Positions 1 to 13,736 of a stretch of 64,000 nt of DNA are shown one piece after another. The translations under genes were made by a program, and so were the position numbers. This DNA is from Sitta carolinensis. Taxonomy: Eukaryota > Chordata > Aves > Passeriformes > Sittidae. Below the pieces are notes generated by a model. That model was not told where the DNA came from and searched no databases. It was given only the letters and a program-made list of their open reading frames with translations. Within the stretch, counting starts at the first letter, position 1; every line of letters starts with the position of its first letter. The DNA lies in assembly GCA_032173965.1 (NCBI GenBank), contig CM063287.1, forward strand, positions 12,467,859-12,531,858. The letters are read 5' to 3'.

Positions 1-597
1 ATAGAGCAGAATGTGGAACAGGGTACTAGAGATTTGATCTATAGTCTCATTTTTACAACTGAGAAGAAAAGAAGCAGCATGTCATAGATAAGATGAAATA
101 AAAAGTAAGTAAAAATATTTTTTGAAACTACTGAAATAGCCAGTACCTATACTTGAAATTATTCTATATGAAAGGCATTTGGAAACCCAGGGCAAATGCC
201 AAGGATACCACAGAGAAAAGTAATCTCTAATAATAATTTAGAGGCCTAAAAGTCATCTGAAAAATCTTCCCTGTACATACTGCTAACAGTGATACAGGCC
301 TATTTTTCTTTTTCTTTCTGGAGCTTTCAGCACCTTTTATATCTTCAACTGACAAGCTAAGATGTGAACAATCACAAGACTTGGATCTTGGGGTGGAGAG
401 TGTGGTAGTGAGGAGCACCTCCCAGAACAGCATCAATGTTACAAACAGTATAATTTTTGCTGTATGGAAATATGTATGAGCAGCACTTTTTGGATTTGAA
501 TATTTTCAGTTCTTCTCTGTCCATGCTCTATGCTTTGGTCTCTTCAGAGTTATTTCTGGTTTTCTTCCAGGACAGAACTTCGTGAGTTTGCTGGGAA

Positions 598-675
598 TGT
601 GTTTGGGGTTTTTGGGTGCTTTACTTTGTTTGTTTGGTTGCTTCTGTTTTTGTGGGTTTGTTTCTTTATTTTTAA
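598..675 (+). repeat. G/T-rich low-complexity stretch
   Basis: This stretch is almost free of A and C and consists of alternating T runs and GGG/GTTT words. It is ordinary low-complexity sequence. The small open frame running through it is a by-product of this composition. Confidence 0.6.
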
Positions 676-3600
676 ATTCCTGACTTCTGCCTCAAGGTTC
701 TTTTCTGTTTTTTAAATAATAGAGTTATTCCCTAATAGACAACTCTGTTAGGAATAAGTTTGTAGTTGGTGAGCACAAAGTGTGTGCTACTGGACTTTTG
801 GTTAGCGTCATTAACTTTGAAATGTTATAGCTAAGAGATTCTGTTCCTGATGATGATGTTCAGCCTTATGGGATGTCTGGAAGGGGCTTCACAGTGCTGT
901 TAGTTCTCTGAAGTGTTTATTTTGTTAGTGTTCTGTAGTTACCTCACCATAGTGTTCCAGTGGAACAGTAGGACAAGGCAGAATGAGGATAGTAGTGGAA
1001 CAGCTCTGTTCCCAAAGTTTGCATTCTGTACTGGTGAGTGCTATACACTCCTGCAGACTGGTGTGGAAGAACACTTTTAATTCCCTCAGGGAAAAGAAGT
1101 CACTGTGTAGTCATCTGGCAAACTGCTCCAGTTCAGATGACGGGCTGTTGGTTAATAAATTACCAACACCCTACCAAGGGACCGTGATGATGGGGAAGAA
1201 AGTGCAGTGGAGGTGAGTCACAAGGGCCCCACCAACAAACATTTCTTAGGTGGAAAGTATGTATGTGGTGGTGAATCACCAACTCCACCAAAAGTCTGTG
1301 TGTGCCTGTCCTAATGCTTGTGGGATGACGAGTACTGGTAATGAAAACCTCAGTGAGTAAAAATCAACACCTCTGTAGAACACAGTGGAAGGTTCTGGGC
1401 CAGTATTTTAAACCTGAATTTGTTCTGTCTAGCTATGAGAAAATGTACTTTCAAGAGACTGAGTTTTTTGCTCTTTAGTTCTTAAGCATTTTGTTTTTCT
1501 CAAGTATAATTTCTATCTGGCCAGGTTCTTGCCTGTAGAAGGCCTTTCTCAAGGTGGATGACACTTGAAGTGTGTAAACCAATTTGGGATTTTTGGTGTC
1601 TGAGGTGCTGTGGTTGATTTAGTGACATTTTGAGGAGGAGAGGATAAAACCCCTCATGCTCTATGTTTTATCTCTTCATTCAGTGGAGTAATTCAAAAAT
1701 GTTACCTGATATTTTGCTCTATGAAATTGTAGCCTAAGACTGACAAAAACATTATACATGGTGTGATAAGTATAAAGGCTGATGTAATTCTCACATTAGT
1801 CTGTATCAAAGTCAAAGAGACTTGGTGCAAGAATTTCCTAAGTAATGTTAGAATTGACCACATAACTGTGTGCCTCCAGCTTCCCCATTTCTCCCCTGTG
1901 CTTCTGAGGGCACCTATGTTCCTTTCACAATATTCCTGCTTCTCACCTGTCCCTTCAGTGGCCATCTTCCAGTCCTACTAAGGCATGATCCATAAGAGGA
2001 CTGCTTTGTCTCTGCAGTTTTTCTTCATGGTGGTGTCCAAATTTTTCATTTGCAAATGTGTTGGATTTGGAGTGACAATATTAATGCTTGTTTCAGTTTA
2101 CAAGAGGGCTTTCCTACAGTTAAATGGGGTGCTAATGGAAGTTAGGTAAAGGAAACTAGGGTTTACCTTATGGTAAGGTACAAGGTCTTGGGTATGTGAA
2201 ACGTTAAACATTGTGTATTAATTATTGCTAAAATTGAATAGACCTTATTAAATGAAATTATTGTATGATTTGAAATTGCTAGCAAATTTGCACTCTAGAT
2301 AGCATTTATTGTGGAGAAAATGCTTGGAGAGTCTTGGAGCATTGCCTTGGAGCATTTGTAGGAGGTGAAAGTGGAATTGCCCTTAAAATAAAGGATTTTG
2401 TTGACTAACTGAACTTTTCCAGCAAGAAATGAGTTCAGAGGAAGTGGTGTTTACATGTCTCTATAGTGTTTCTTAATGAAAAAGAAAACCCAAATGTAGG
2501 AAAAAAGAACAGCTGCAACCAGACTAGAATGAACTGTCTTTCAAGAGCAATGTGCTCATTATGAAAGGTGTTTTTTTCTCGTCTTGGGGATTGTTCTTCA
2601 AGTACAATGCAAGGACTGGAGGAATATACAGAAATTTGTGATAGAAGGATCATGAAGACTTTACAAAATGCTTTTTAAGACCAGTGACTCTGGTGGTAAG
2701 GAGTTGTTATACAGAAGGGCTCCTGGTAATCTCAGGTGTTGCAGATAGGCAAAATATGTCATAAAAGAAAGCTCTTATAAAATATGGATTAGGCCCTGCT
2801 ACTTCAACTAAGCTAACAATAGCTTGTAAGCTCCCATGTGAAAACATCTTAATAAAAGAGAGTTTGTTAACACAACCTATTCTTGGTGAGAAAAACAAAT
2901 CTACGCCTGTGTAAACAAGGGATCTGTCTCATGAGAATCAGTGAAGAAAATATGTAAGCAATTCAAGAATAGAGAGATTTGATGGACAAGTAAGATACCT
3001 TTTGCTAACCAATAGAGTAATTGGCAAGAAAGCTATTGACAAATTAAAGTTACACAAGAGGTCTGTGAGAACTGTATGAAATGAGTTGTGTGAATAAAGA
3101 ATTGGCTGTTTTCTGTGGGAATAAAACAGTCTTGGCAGATTTATTACAAAACTTAGGGACACTAACGTGGTGTTTGGGCTGTGAATGTCCTGCCCTGTTC
3201 CAGGGGGAGTTCAGAGCGATGACCTTTGGGCTTGAGCTTCTCAGTGGAGGCTGTCCTGTGCAGGCTTTAAAGCTGTGGGGAGCTGAGAAGATGCTCTCAT
3301 GAAGCGTGCTGTGCTTTAGAACATATGGCATATGTTCCAATCAATGTGAACTTAATAGCTACATGACAGTAGTGGTGACTCTCTTGTATGTGTGCAATGT
3401 GCCAGGAATGGCTTGGCATCACTTGGATGGAAGCCTCTTTGATCTTGAGAGTCACCTGTTTCAGAGGCAGCTGGGGCGTGATTCCAGCTCTTTCAGCACT
3501 GGTGAGCTTGTGTAAGCTGATTCCTGTCTGAAAGACTCAGCCAAAATGATTAGCAGAGAGCTCCTCTCCTGGCTTGTCTCACGTCTGGCAACTGGGTTAC

Positions 3601-5901
3601 ACTTGAGAACAAGTGGAACTCCTCTCTCTGTCTCAGCAACTGTTTTGTGGCAAAATGAGAATATGGGAGAGGAACAGAATTCCTTTACTGTGCACTTCCT
3701 TAAAGTGGCACTGCAAGTGCAGAACTTTTGTTTCAGTTGCTCTTAATATTTGAATAGTGATCTTTAAGTAGGTGCTTTCAGGGAGGTGATAGGAGCATAG
3801 CTCACACACAGAGATATGCTTGCTTTATCTCTGCTTCTTATGTTTACATGCTGACTTTGTAATTTGCTCATATACATCATATATCTGTATCTGCTTTACT
3901 TATATAAAAAAGCAGTGTGTAGGGTGTTCCTTTTTGTAATGGCAAGAGCTAATCCTATTAAGTGTGTTTAGCTTCTTCTGAAGAGGGCTTTTTTGATACC
4001 ATGTTTACACATCTTTTGAATGTTTTTGAGGAGAGAAAGCTGAAGAAAAACATTATTTCTATTTGCTTTTTATAGCATAGCTATACAGAATAAAGGCAAT
4101 GTGTGTTGTTTTTCTTTAAGAAATACCCCCAAAGTCACAGTTGCATCTTTTCCTCACATCCTATTTTTCTATGATCACAATTCAACTTTTTTTAATTTTA
4201 AAGAACTTGCTTAAAATGCCTGCTACCTTTTTGAATGACTTTGTAATAGATCTCCAGATCTATATATCAGAGGAGAATTACTTGTTTTCTTTAAATTGAA
4301 AGAACAATAACAGGTGTGTGTGGGATTTATGACTTCATACATAGATTAAGATATCTATATACCTGTATATATAAAGGTGGAAGAAAAGCATTATTTCTAA
4401 TAAAACCTTGTATGAAGAAGAATTTTTCTTACCTTCTTTACGTTTTCAGTGACACAGAGTTAATTTTCATTTAGTGATTTGCACCCACCCAGTCATTTTG
4501 CAGTGAATTGGGATTGTGGGATTGCAGCATAAAAGCCTTCAGCTGTGTTGCTATGCACAGGTTAGCTGATAGGAAATCTTTTGTCAAAGCTGGTGCAGTT
4601 GAAAACTCATCATGAGTAAGTGGTGAGTATGTGTTTGTGTTCTTTTGGCATGAACTCTAGTTAAAGAAACCCAAACCAACTGTGACACTTTTTTTATATG
4701 TATAGACATATACATGTAGGTCAAAGGGGAAAATGGGCTTTTTAATAGCCTGACATGTTGACAATTTATTGACACTTGTAACTCTGAAATTAGCATCTGT
4801 TTCTTTTTAAGAGAAGTGCTTAGAGTTGTTTGCTTCAGCAAAGGGGTTTTTGCAATTGCATGTTATCCTGTGGGCTTTAAGGTGGAAGTACTGGAAGACA
4901 AGAAGTATTGCCATTTGTGTGAAGCTTTTATTTTGGCATATTTCAGTCTAGGATCATAGTAAAATTGCCAGTCTATATCACAGGCTACTAAGTGGCAGGT
5001 GCCAGATATTGATGGTCACTTACTGTCACTTATGTCACAAATTGCTGATTTGAATTGATAATTTAATTCTGGTAATATTTACAAAGGGCCAGATCGTCTC
5101 TTTCTGGAGCATCTAGTGCACCTAGTGCTTTTTCACTGGTGTTGTTGTTAGATCTAAGAGAATGAGTGATGCAAGAGATGTGAAGGATTTCATGAATTCA
5201 GAAGAAAGAACAATTTTATCTAGCAGTTCCAGATAAAATGTGGAATCCAAGGGTCGTTTGAAGCTCATTTCAATTAGCAGTGTTCACTTTTGTGGTTTTT
5301 AACTCTAATGATTTCATTTAGTTTTATTTCAAAATATAACTCCCCAATATCCAAATTCAGGATGCTATAAATAGGATAGCTGCCAGTACAAATGCTGTCC
5401 CTAACTTCTCTCTCTTATTTCACTGGGGATGCTATTTCTCTCAGTACATCTTGGCACTGGAGTTCATAGTTTGTTTACTGACGCTGCCATGAAATGTCTT
5501 TTTATTCTTGTTTGTAATGTAGACATAGTTATTAAAGCTACCTTTAGAATGCTTTTGGAGATAACTGCACGTCATTGGTATTAGTCCAGCTAGCATTTCA
5601 TCCTGAATGCAATGAAAACAGTGCAATCATGATTCAGAATGAGTAAACCCTTCACTGACCCAACAAAGAAAACACAATATGAAGTTTAAGGCTGCACTGG
5701 CATGTGACTCCAGTTAAGGAGATAAAAATTACACAGTGCAACTGTATCTCATGCATATAATACATCATTTTAGCATTTAAAAATTAATAACTCCAAGAAG
5801 ATGGTTGGATTAAATGTACTTCAAGCAATAACAGGCAGTTTTATGCTAGTCTGTATCCCTGTTGCTAAGAATATGCCTTGTAGTAGACTCATGACACACT
5901 G

Positions 5902-5952
5902 AAGTACAAAATGCATGTATTTCATGTACAAGTACAAAATGTTTGTACTTGT
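5902..5952. repeat. Small duplication plus perfect 11-bp hairpin
   Basis: The word AGTACAAAATG occurs twice (from 5,902 and from 5,931). The second copy forms part of a perfect inverted repeat: ACAAGTACAAA at 5,928-5,938 pairs with TTTGTACTTGT at 5,942-5,952 around a 3-nt ATG loop. No transcript or protein function is implied. Confidence 0.6.
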
Positions 5953-6544
5953 GAGAGGCTTATGATAAAACAGGTATGTATGTGAATAACCTATGAAATG
6001 TACAAAAAGAAAATGCATGCCTGTAAAACAAAGACTTTATCAGGACTTCCCCTCAAAATGGGTTAACTGGATATGAATCAGAGAAAAGCAGGTTGTAGCT
6101 TTATGAAAAGTGAAGTGCTGTTCATTTAATGGCAGTGCTGCCGAAGACCTGGTCTTGGATGAGGGTTATACTGTATGCTTGCAGCACTGGGCACTGTCAG
6201 CCTTGGAAGAGTGGTCTATAACATGCTGGGTGATTTATTTAAAGCTTTGGAACAGATTCTGTTAATATTACTTGGCTGACTTTCTGCAGGTTGCCTTGTG
6301 AAGCAGAGTAGGGAAATGGTTGACAGCTCTTCCAAAATGCCAAGTACCAAAATACATTTTAGTTTTTTTGGCTAATGTTTCATGTGTTTAAGCCCTGCAG
6401 ATTTTTGCATTTTTTCCCCTGGAAGTAATAGAGTTTTATTGCTGTTGCTGTTAATTAAACCAGAGACTTCCATGTAATCAGGACTTGAAGGATACTGAAG
6501 ACAATTACCTGGATGTCAGCATGCAGGTTAGATGGTCAGACTTA

Positions 6545-6590
6545 CTGGATGGTCTAGATCATTAAGCTCCTTTAGACTATAATATGCAAC
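6545..6590 (+). mobile_element. Possible decayed CR1 LINE 3' end
   Basis: The words GGTCTAGATCATTAAG and CTCCTTTAGAC, followed by an AATATG tail, resemble in order the last 40-50 nt of avian CR1 elements. The match is short and has several mismatches. It could be coincidence, so this is only a suggestion. Confidence 0.25.
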
Positions 6591-9500
6591 TGCAAAAAAT
6601 AGTTTAAGTGACAGTCTCTTAATTTATAGCTTTCTCCTATTATTGCCAAGTCTTGTCAGGTCCACTATCACTGGTGGAGTGACTATGGAAGTAAAGTTGC
6701 TCTCTAGCATGGCTGAAGAAAAACATTTGTGCTGCCCTGATTGCCTCCAGTTTGTTCTTAAGGATCCTTCATTTCATTGTGACTGATTGCTCTGGAAGTG
6801 GATTATCTCTGGTCAGCCAAAGACTGTACCTGAGCAGCTAACATGAGACATGCAGTGAGCTTCTGAATTGCTACTGTGGGGTATTTGTCAAGTGTTTTGT
6901 TGTATTGAGAATTGAGATTTTATTGAGATGATCAGTCTGAAGTGGGTCTCTTCCCTATAACTGTTGATAGCAACCATATTTTGATGATGATTTGGCCTAG
7001 TTCTTGCATTGTGTGGAAGATGAGGGTTTATTAAAGAGCAGGATGCCTAACTGTCAAGCACATCTGTTTCTTTGTGTTTTGAGAGTTAAAGTCTCCATTG
7101 CAGTCATTGGTGCTTCCTCAGAGCTCAGTTCCCTTGCACAGTTGTCTGCCAGTCAAAAACTGCCCTGACAGCTTTTGCCCTTTCCTGGTTAGGCATTGTG
7201 GAGGGGTTCAGCTGGCATTATCAGTCCCATATAGAATGTATGGTGGGACAGAAATTACAGATAGTTGAAATTACATTTTTACAAAAACCTACTTCATGAA
7301 GTATATTTGTATTAGAATGCTATTCTGGACTTGGTTTTAGCTAATATGTTGTAATGGGAGTGCTTGAAATAATAAAAGCTTGTGAAAAAATGCATCCACC
7401 TTTGGAATAACTTATCATAGCAGCAGTGCCAACCTTCCCAAGAGTTGACAGCCACCAGTAGCCTTGTAGCATTAGAGCAGTTAAAGAAATGCTAATGCCT
7501 GAATATCAGGAGTCTATTCATGAAGCGAGAGATGCCATTTTTCAAGATCACTTCCAGGGGCTTCTTTGTGCTGCTTACAAATCATTACCGCTTAAACTCA
7601 AAGTTAAGATCATCTTAGTGGGGAAAAAGGGAAAGGCTGATCTGACTCAAAAAGGGAGGTAATCTAGAAAACCAAAACTGCTGCTATTAAGAACGTAGAT
7701 TTAAAAAATCTTAACTTATATTGTCATTCCATTTAAGCTAAAATAAATATAAATATACATTTATATGTATATATATGTACTTGCCTGTAATCAAATTGCA
7801 GCAGCATTTTTGTTTGAATTGTCAAGTCTTAGTCTAATTAGTACAAAAAAACCTTTATATTAAATGTCTTCTCTGAGTGGTTTGCAGACCAATTGGATTT
7901 GGCACATACCACAAAGGAAAAGATCAGCAGGAATCTTTTCTTTGCTGTGGGATGGCATACAGCTGGTGTGTTGTGGCCACTTTGAGTTTTGGGGTGAACT
8001 TGTTTGAAAAAGAATAACCTAAGGGGCAAGAAAAAAGAAAGAGTATAAAAATAAAATCTTTGAGAGACCAGGCTGGGGAGAAGAGACAATACCTGAATCT
8101 TGCCACTAGTGCTGTGATTTGGGGCTTTTTCTTCATGTCCTGGGATGGAACACCGGAGATAGACCAGGACTTGGTGGTTTGTGCTGGGTATGAGGACAGT
8201 AGAGGTAGAAAGGACGAGTAAGAGTGGTTAGCTGTGCTGGCAAAAGAACAGGATGGAGCAGTGGCTCCTGCTTCATGGTTCTTGGAAGTTGCTGCTGCCC
8301 TCTGTCCTTGAGCCTTCTTGTCACAGCTGTGGTGGGCAGAGGCAGCCTGGCTTTGCAGGGTCGAGCAGTCAGTCATGACTGTTTTCCTGCTCCCATGTGT
8401 TTGCTGTCCAGTGCAATTTGTCTGCTTTATCCCTGTCTAGAATTGACTCTGCTGGAGGAGGTTGCTATCCAAATTGACTTAGATGCTACCAGAGCCTCTT
8501 GATAATAAAAGATTGAGGTGTGTATTGAAAGAGTGCCAAGTCTGCTTTGTTAGATTGTGAAAACAGTAAAACTTGTGTTTGCAAAGAATGACTGGACCAT
8601 GCACTGTGGCAAATGTGTGGCTTCTGCTAGAATTTGAGCATAGAGTGCTGATAATAGTGACTAAAAAGACATGAATATTTAAAAAATATTAAAAAGAGTT
8701 AGGAATGAGATTTGCAAGTGCAAATGTCTTAAAGTAAGAAAGCTTTTAAAAGGCAGGAATGGGATTGCTTAGATATCAAACTGGTTTTGATTGTATGCCA
8801 CTTTGATGCTTACAACAAGCTAGAAAATTCTCTTGGGACAAAGCTGGAACATCCAGGCTTAGTGAGAGGCAAGTAGTATTTTGGTTCTTGCCATCTTCAG
8901 ACCTGCCTTATGATATCGAGTGTGACATAGTGAACCTCAGCTGAAAATATGGTGATCATACCTCCTTTCACTTCAATTTCTGGGACATTGTGGATAAGAG
9001 CTTGTATTATGTTTTCTGTGCCTTGTTTCTTGGCTGCATGATGCTCACACTGTTGAGGCAGAGGTGTCTTTGACAAGGAGGGTGAGTATCCACATAGTAC
9101 CAGCTAATCGTTGCAGTAGGTTTGCTGCATGTTCTAGTGCAGATCCATCCCTAAATCTTTGGAGCCTTTTGCACAGGTCACCTGAAACAGGAATATTACC
9201 AGTCTGGCAGGAGCCCAGCTGAGGCAATAACATGCATCATCAAATACTTGCATAATGCTGTCACTGGAATAGCTAATGTTTTTTCCTTGTTATCTGGCCT
9301 AGCTCCTTGCATGACATATAGATTAGCTTTATCTGCACTGTGTGAAATTAGAAGTAACAAAACCTGAAATAAAAAGTAGCTTATCAGCTCCTGTTCTGCA
9401 GAAGCAGGAATAAAAACTGTGTAAATACTGGCTATGTTTCAGCATCCTGTATTATGGAACATGTCATGCAAATGGGTACGAGGAAAATGAATTTGTACTT

Positions 9501-11854
9501 TTAAACACAAAGGGCTGAGGCAAGAGACCTAGCTCTGCATGGGTACAGCTGAGAGGTGCATCCATCTCCACTAGTGCAGCATGAGGCCCACTTTTCCACC
9601 TGTACTGTTTGTGCTGCACAGATTTTTAGGTTTGGAGGTTCTCAGCTCTGTAATGATCAGCAGGTCCAGCTCTGTGTTTTCAGACAGAATTCACCCCTCA
9701 CTCACTTGTTAAAAATACTAGGCCCTCCCCTCCCCCGCTGTGGTATTCCTTCAAAAGTATGGTTGTTTGCCATAATGGAGCTTGCTTGGGAGGGTTTGAG
9801 CTTACGCACTGCTGTTGGATCAAAGATAAAATTACCAGTCACTGAAATGGGAAGTCAGTGTTTTGTGTCCTATCCACTTACTTGGTTCTCCTAATAGATT
9901 CTGGATTTTTTTAAGTTGGAAAAAATGAAACCATTTCTCTCTGGTTTATGCATTGTAATGGTGCAGGAAGTGATGCCTTTGAGCACATGGTTCTGATAGA
10001 TTCTATTTGTGCCACTACATAATTGTCTGTAAAGTGTGTGGTAGTAATCTTTATCCTCAAGATTATGTGTAAATATAGGGTGTTTCAAAATAAGCAAAAC
10101 GGTTTAAATCCTTTAATATCATGAACTCCAGAAAAGTGCCTTTATTTTTTTCCCTTTTAGAGAATTTAAATAAAGTTTCTGAAAATGGGGAGAATTAATC
10201 AATAACAGTAAAAGGGGCCTACATGTATGGACCAGATAATAACCTGAAATCGATGTTACAGGTTACAAAAATAACTCTGGGCCTGATGAAGTAGTTTTCC
10301 TTAATGGAAGACAGGCAGCAAACATCTTCTGACCCTTGGGAATGAGCTGCCTTGCTCCGCTTTTGTAGAAAATCTCTCACAATTTCTAATTATTTTGTAC
10401 GTTTCTAAGATGCTTAAGAATGAGTATGTCCTCCATTGTTTGGAAGCAATTTTGAACTCAGATGTCTGACCTAAAGTTAGACTGCTGCTCTGCAGCGTTG
10501 CAAATTGAAGTGAGGCAGTTTTGCTCCCTGCGATCTCATCATGCCAAACCACTTCTATTTATACATGCACACCATCTTTAGAAATTCAGTAGGGTGTTTG
10601 TAAGGAAATGCCTGCTGCTTTGGCAGCTGGGTGGGGAGGAAAGGAGGTACTGAGCTGTGTTTTTCTGTAGACCCTGTGAAAATTACTCCCCGTGGGAGAC
10701 CTGAATAATGTGTTCTGAATAATCAGCCTGGCTGCCTTTGCAGCAGTTACAGGTGGGCCTGGAGCGGGTGGGGACAGTGTTACTGACTTTAAAATAGACA
10801 GCCTGAGTAATCACAGCCATGTAGCTGTGGCCACACAGAGCTCTGCTTGGCCTAGGCACTTCTGTAGGTGACTTTGGGAGCCCATGTGGAACTCCAGACT
10901 GTTATGCTCAGGTCTGTGCTTGGCATAGATGATTTTAAGTTATTAAGATGCATAAATTCTCCTGAGGGGGGATGTGGCACTTCCCCACCTTTTGGGATCA
11001 GTCATTCTTGCTGAAGGAGAGCTGTCCATGCTGCTGTCTTCAGACAAGTCCTCAAAGTAATAGAAATATTGACATGTCTATTTACAATTTACCAGGTGTA
11101 TGAGTTGTTGGGGAGGGTGTGCCTGGAAAGAAGTCAGACAATCTTTTTCTGCAGTGCAGACTTTGATAGTCTGGGTAGATCAAAGAGCCCCTTTGAGGGG
11201 GAGGGAAGACTCTTCTTGCCTGAGAGCAATGAACTTATTCAGGTAGAACAAGCTTCAGGAGTAGGAGGGGGAAGCAGGGACACAGCTGGAGAGATAGGAC
11301 TGAGGGATGCTCACAGCAGGAAGACCAATCAAGATAAATTGTGGTGAAGAGGGACCTTGCCTTCCCTAAGAAGCAGACTCAGAGAGCCAATTATAACACT
11401 TTAGTCAGAAAGTGGAGGCTTGTTTCAACTTGAGAAACAACCAGGAGTGGATCAATTAGAAAATGAGGCTGGCAAATGGGTCGTGTCCTTTCCTTTTTCC
11501 CATCTGCTGCAGCAGATGTCTATCTTTTGCCTGTTTGTTTTAGTTATAATGAAACGTTGCTGTAGTAGTTTTCATCCTTTTAGCAACTTCCAGCAAGTTC
11601 ACTTTTGTAAATATAGCCCTGAAGTAGAATCCATGGAAGCAGCCAAATCTCAGTTCAGTTATATTTGCCTCAGCTGTCAAGTACTGTTGAAAGAAAGGAA
11701 GAGAGTGCTTAGATCCATGTTGGAAGAGCTACTTGAAATTTTTGGGAGCAATGATGGGAAACACAATTGTCTTGTGTGCTGGTGAGGAAGGAATATGCCG
11801 CTTGGTTGATCTTGCACTGTTGCTTTGCTTTCAAGAAAGGGTGATTGAGCTCTG

Positions 11855-11905
11855 TATCAGAGGCTGGATTGATCCTGGATCCCATCCTAATAATCTTCAC
11901 TTAAA
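11855..11905 (+). mobile_element. Possible decayed CR1 LINE 3' end
   Basis: GGCTGGATTGATCCTGGATC followed by CCATCC and TAATAATCTTC follows the order of motifs in the terminal segment of avian CR1 LINEs. There is no clear octamer tail and no recognisable upstream CR1 body, so the call is weak. Confidence 0.2.
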
Positions 11906-12869
11906 TGTTTTCTTGCAGCAGTCATGTCATCTGTAGATTTGTTCTGGTGTAGCATGAGAAATACGAAGGTGCTGTAGTTTTTGAGAAATCACTTTCCATT
12001 CTATACACAAAAATAGGAAGTCACTAGTTCATAACTATTTTCATTTTATTGCATCTTCTCAAGAGATGTATGCATAGTTTTAGTCTTTGTAACCAACTGG
12101 GAAAGGAAACTCATTACTTCTTCAATTAAATTAGTTTCTATAAATTAATCAGGAATAATTGTGTTTATATGGGCCAAGACTTCCTCAAGGGGGCATTAAA
12201 TGGGGAATGATTTAAAATATTTTTATTTAGAAATCAATGGCAGTGATTTGAAGCTACCAGCTGGGATGAGTGTGGATGACAGTAGTGCAGTAGTTTGTCA
12301 GATTTATTACAAGAGTTGCAGTAAATCAAAGAAAAGTTGTTATTTTACTTTAACAAAGAATAAGCAAATAACAAGCACAGTAGATTTGCTCAGCCAAGAT
12401 ATTGAGTCATGTTGAAACTATTTAATGAAATACGGGTCTGGTATTAGAACTAAGGAATATAGGTGGGGTTTCATCCTCGCAGAACAGAGAGTGTGCATTC
12501 CTAATTGAGACCACAGTCTGTATCCCAGGAGTCCAGTTCCATGCTTGTGAGTGGTTTCTGTGGCAGCGTCTGGCAGGGTAGCCGTGCTGTTAGGTGAGTG
12601 TGTGTGTGCAGATACAGAATACCTGAAGCACGCTTATGGCAGTCAAGCAGTGATGCAGCAGTGATATGAGGAATTCAGTCTCATCCTTGTTCAGATTTGA
12701 GTTGCATCTGGTGCCTGCTCTTTTGCTTCTCCCTTGCACTGGACATGCCGCTCTTTTTCCGTCCGATCCTTGTCCTTCTTTTCTGCTCTCCCTGCTGTTT
12801 TTACTATCTGTCAGTTCCTCTCACTGTTCTGCCCTGATTCTTTTGGCTGATGGGATACTCCTATAATAG

Positions 12870-12882
12870 TTTTTTTTTTTTT
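12870..12882 (+). repeat. Homopolymer T13
   Basis: Uninterrupted run of 13 T. Similar runs occur at 20,949-20,961 (T13) and 32,754-32,767 (T14), and an A12 run lies at 61,575-61,586. None is flanked by recognisable retroposon sequence. Confidence 0.9.
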
Positions 12883-13650
12883 CCTTTTGCTGTGTAGTAA
12901 GTAAAACTAAACTGACATGTAGCAAATCGAATTGGTTTGTATTAATTTATTCTTATATGCAATAAATGTATGGTTTAAATTATATCAAGCAAAAAACAGA
13001 GAATATAAAAGAAAAACATCAATAACCTGATTTCTGGTGTGGCTTTTTAATACAAAATTTATCTATTCCTTTGACTTTACCGGAGATACTAAATATCAGT
13101 GAGTAGTTTTTGTTGTGTTGCGTTTCTCTTACCTAATCTTTTTGTTACTATGTCTTAATAAATATACAAGACAAAAATGGAGCAAATAATTTGATTATTA
13201 CCAGTTCATTAGGCTTAAAACATGAATTAGAGCCAACTTCAGCTTAGAGATTCATTCACGTGGCTCACACTGAGGTTGGTGAGAGGCACATGCATATTCA
13301 CAAATCCAGACTTTGGCTCTATGCCTGAGTTTTTAGTAGACCAGTGTTCAGTGAAAGCTCAGAGGTGGTAGATCATTTGTTATTTTCAGCAGATAATGAA
13401 ACATTACTCTGATTTTATTCAAAACTTTGTTACACAAAGTCCTTAAGTTGGTAGAGGAAGATACAATCGTCCAGTACATTAAAATATAAATAAGAGGAGT
13501 TGTCTCTTTTGTAGATGGGTTAAGACCTTGTTTAGGGGTGTTTTAACTGACGAAATACTTGTTTGGAGTTCGGATTTCCTTGGTGTGGCATTGGACTGTG
13601 GCTGTATCTGAGTCAGAGGTGCTTTCCTCCTGGCACCTGGCTGCTCCAGA

Positions 13651-13736
13651 CGTGCCTCTCGGCGCTGGGAATGCTCAGCGATATTTCGGGGCGTTCTCGG
13701 GGCGAGTCCGGCTGGGGCAGCCACAGGAGGGGCGCG
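13651..13736. other. Isolated CpG-dense patch (11 CpG in 86 bp)
   Basis: Eleven CpG dinucleotides fall within 86 bp, in a neighbourhood where CpG is rare. The patch is G-rich on the plus strand and is crossed by open frames on both strands (for example a 97-codon minus frame from 13,772 and a 103-codon plus frame from 13,563). It is much shorter than a usual CpG-island promoter. It could be an exon or promoter fragment, a remnant of a GC-rich inserted sequence, or a local GC-biased conversion hotspot. I recognise no protein in any frame. Confidence 0.6.

Larger units (their letters stand above)
1..13560. other. Non-coding AT-rich DNA, no recognisable gene
   Basis: No exon chain, RNA gene or intact mobile element is recognisable here. 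Short open frames occur on both strands but have no recognisable domains and no supporting splice structure. The interval contains a G/T-rich low-complexity stretch near 0.6 kb, a small hairpin at 5.93 kb, an AT-rich near-palindrome around 7,753-7,772 (8-bp arms around TTAT), a (GT)5 run at 12,598-12,608, a T13 run at 12,870-12,882 and two doubtful CR1 remnants listed separately. It is consistent with intron or intergenic DNA of a bird. Confidence 0.7.

Noticed and set aside
7924..8376. 150-codon minus-strand open frame, with another frame open on the opposite strand at 8,224-8,502
   Set aside because: It has low-complexity Ser/Ala-rich composition, no recognisable motif and no exon structure; it is explained by local composition.
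11420..11785. 121-codon plus-strand open frame with a Cys-containing end
   Set aside because: The Cys residues do not form a spaced zinc-finger pattern, there is no support from splice sites, and the length is within chance.
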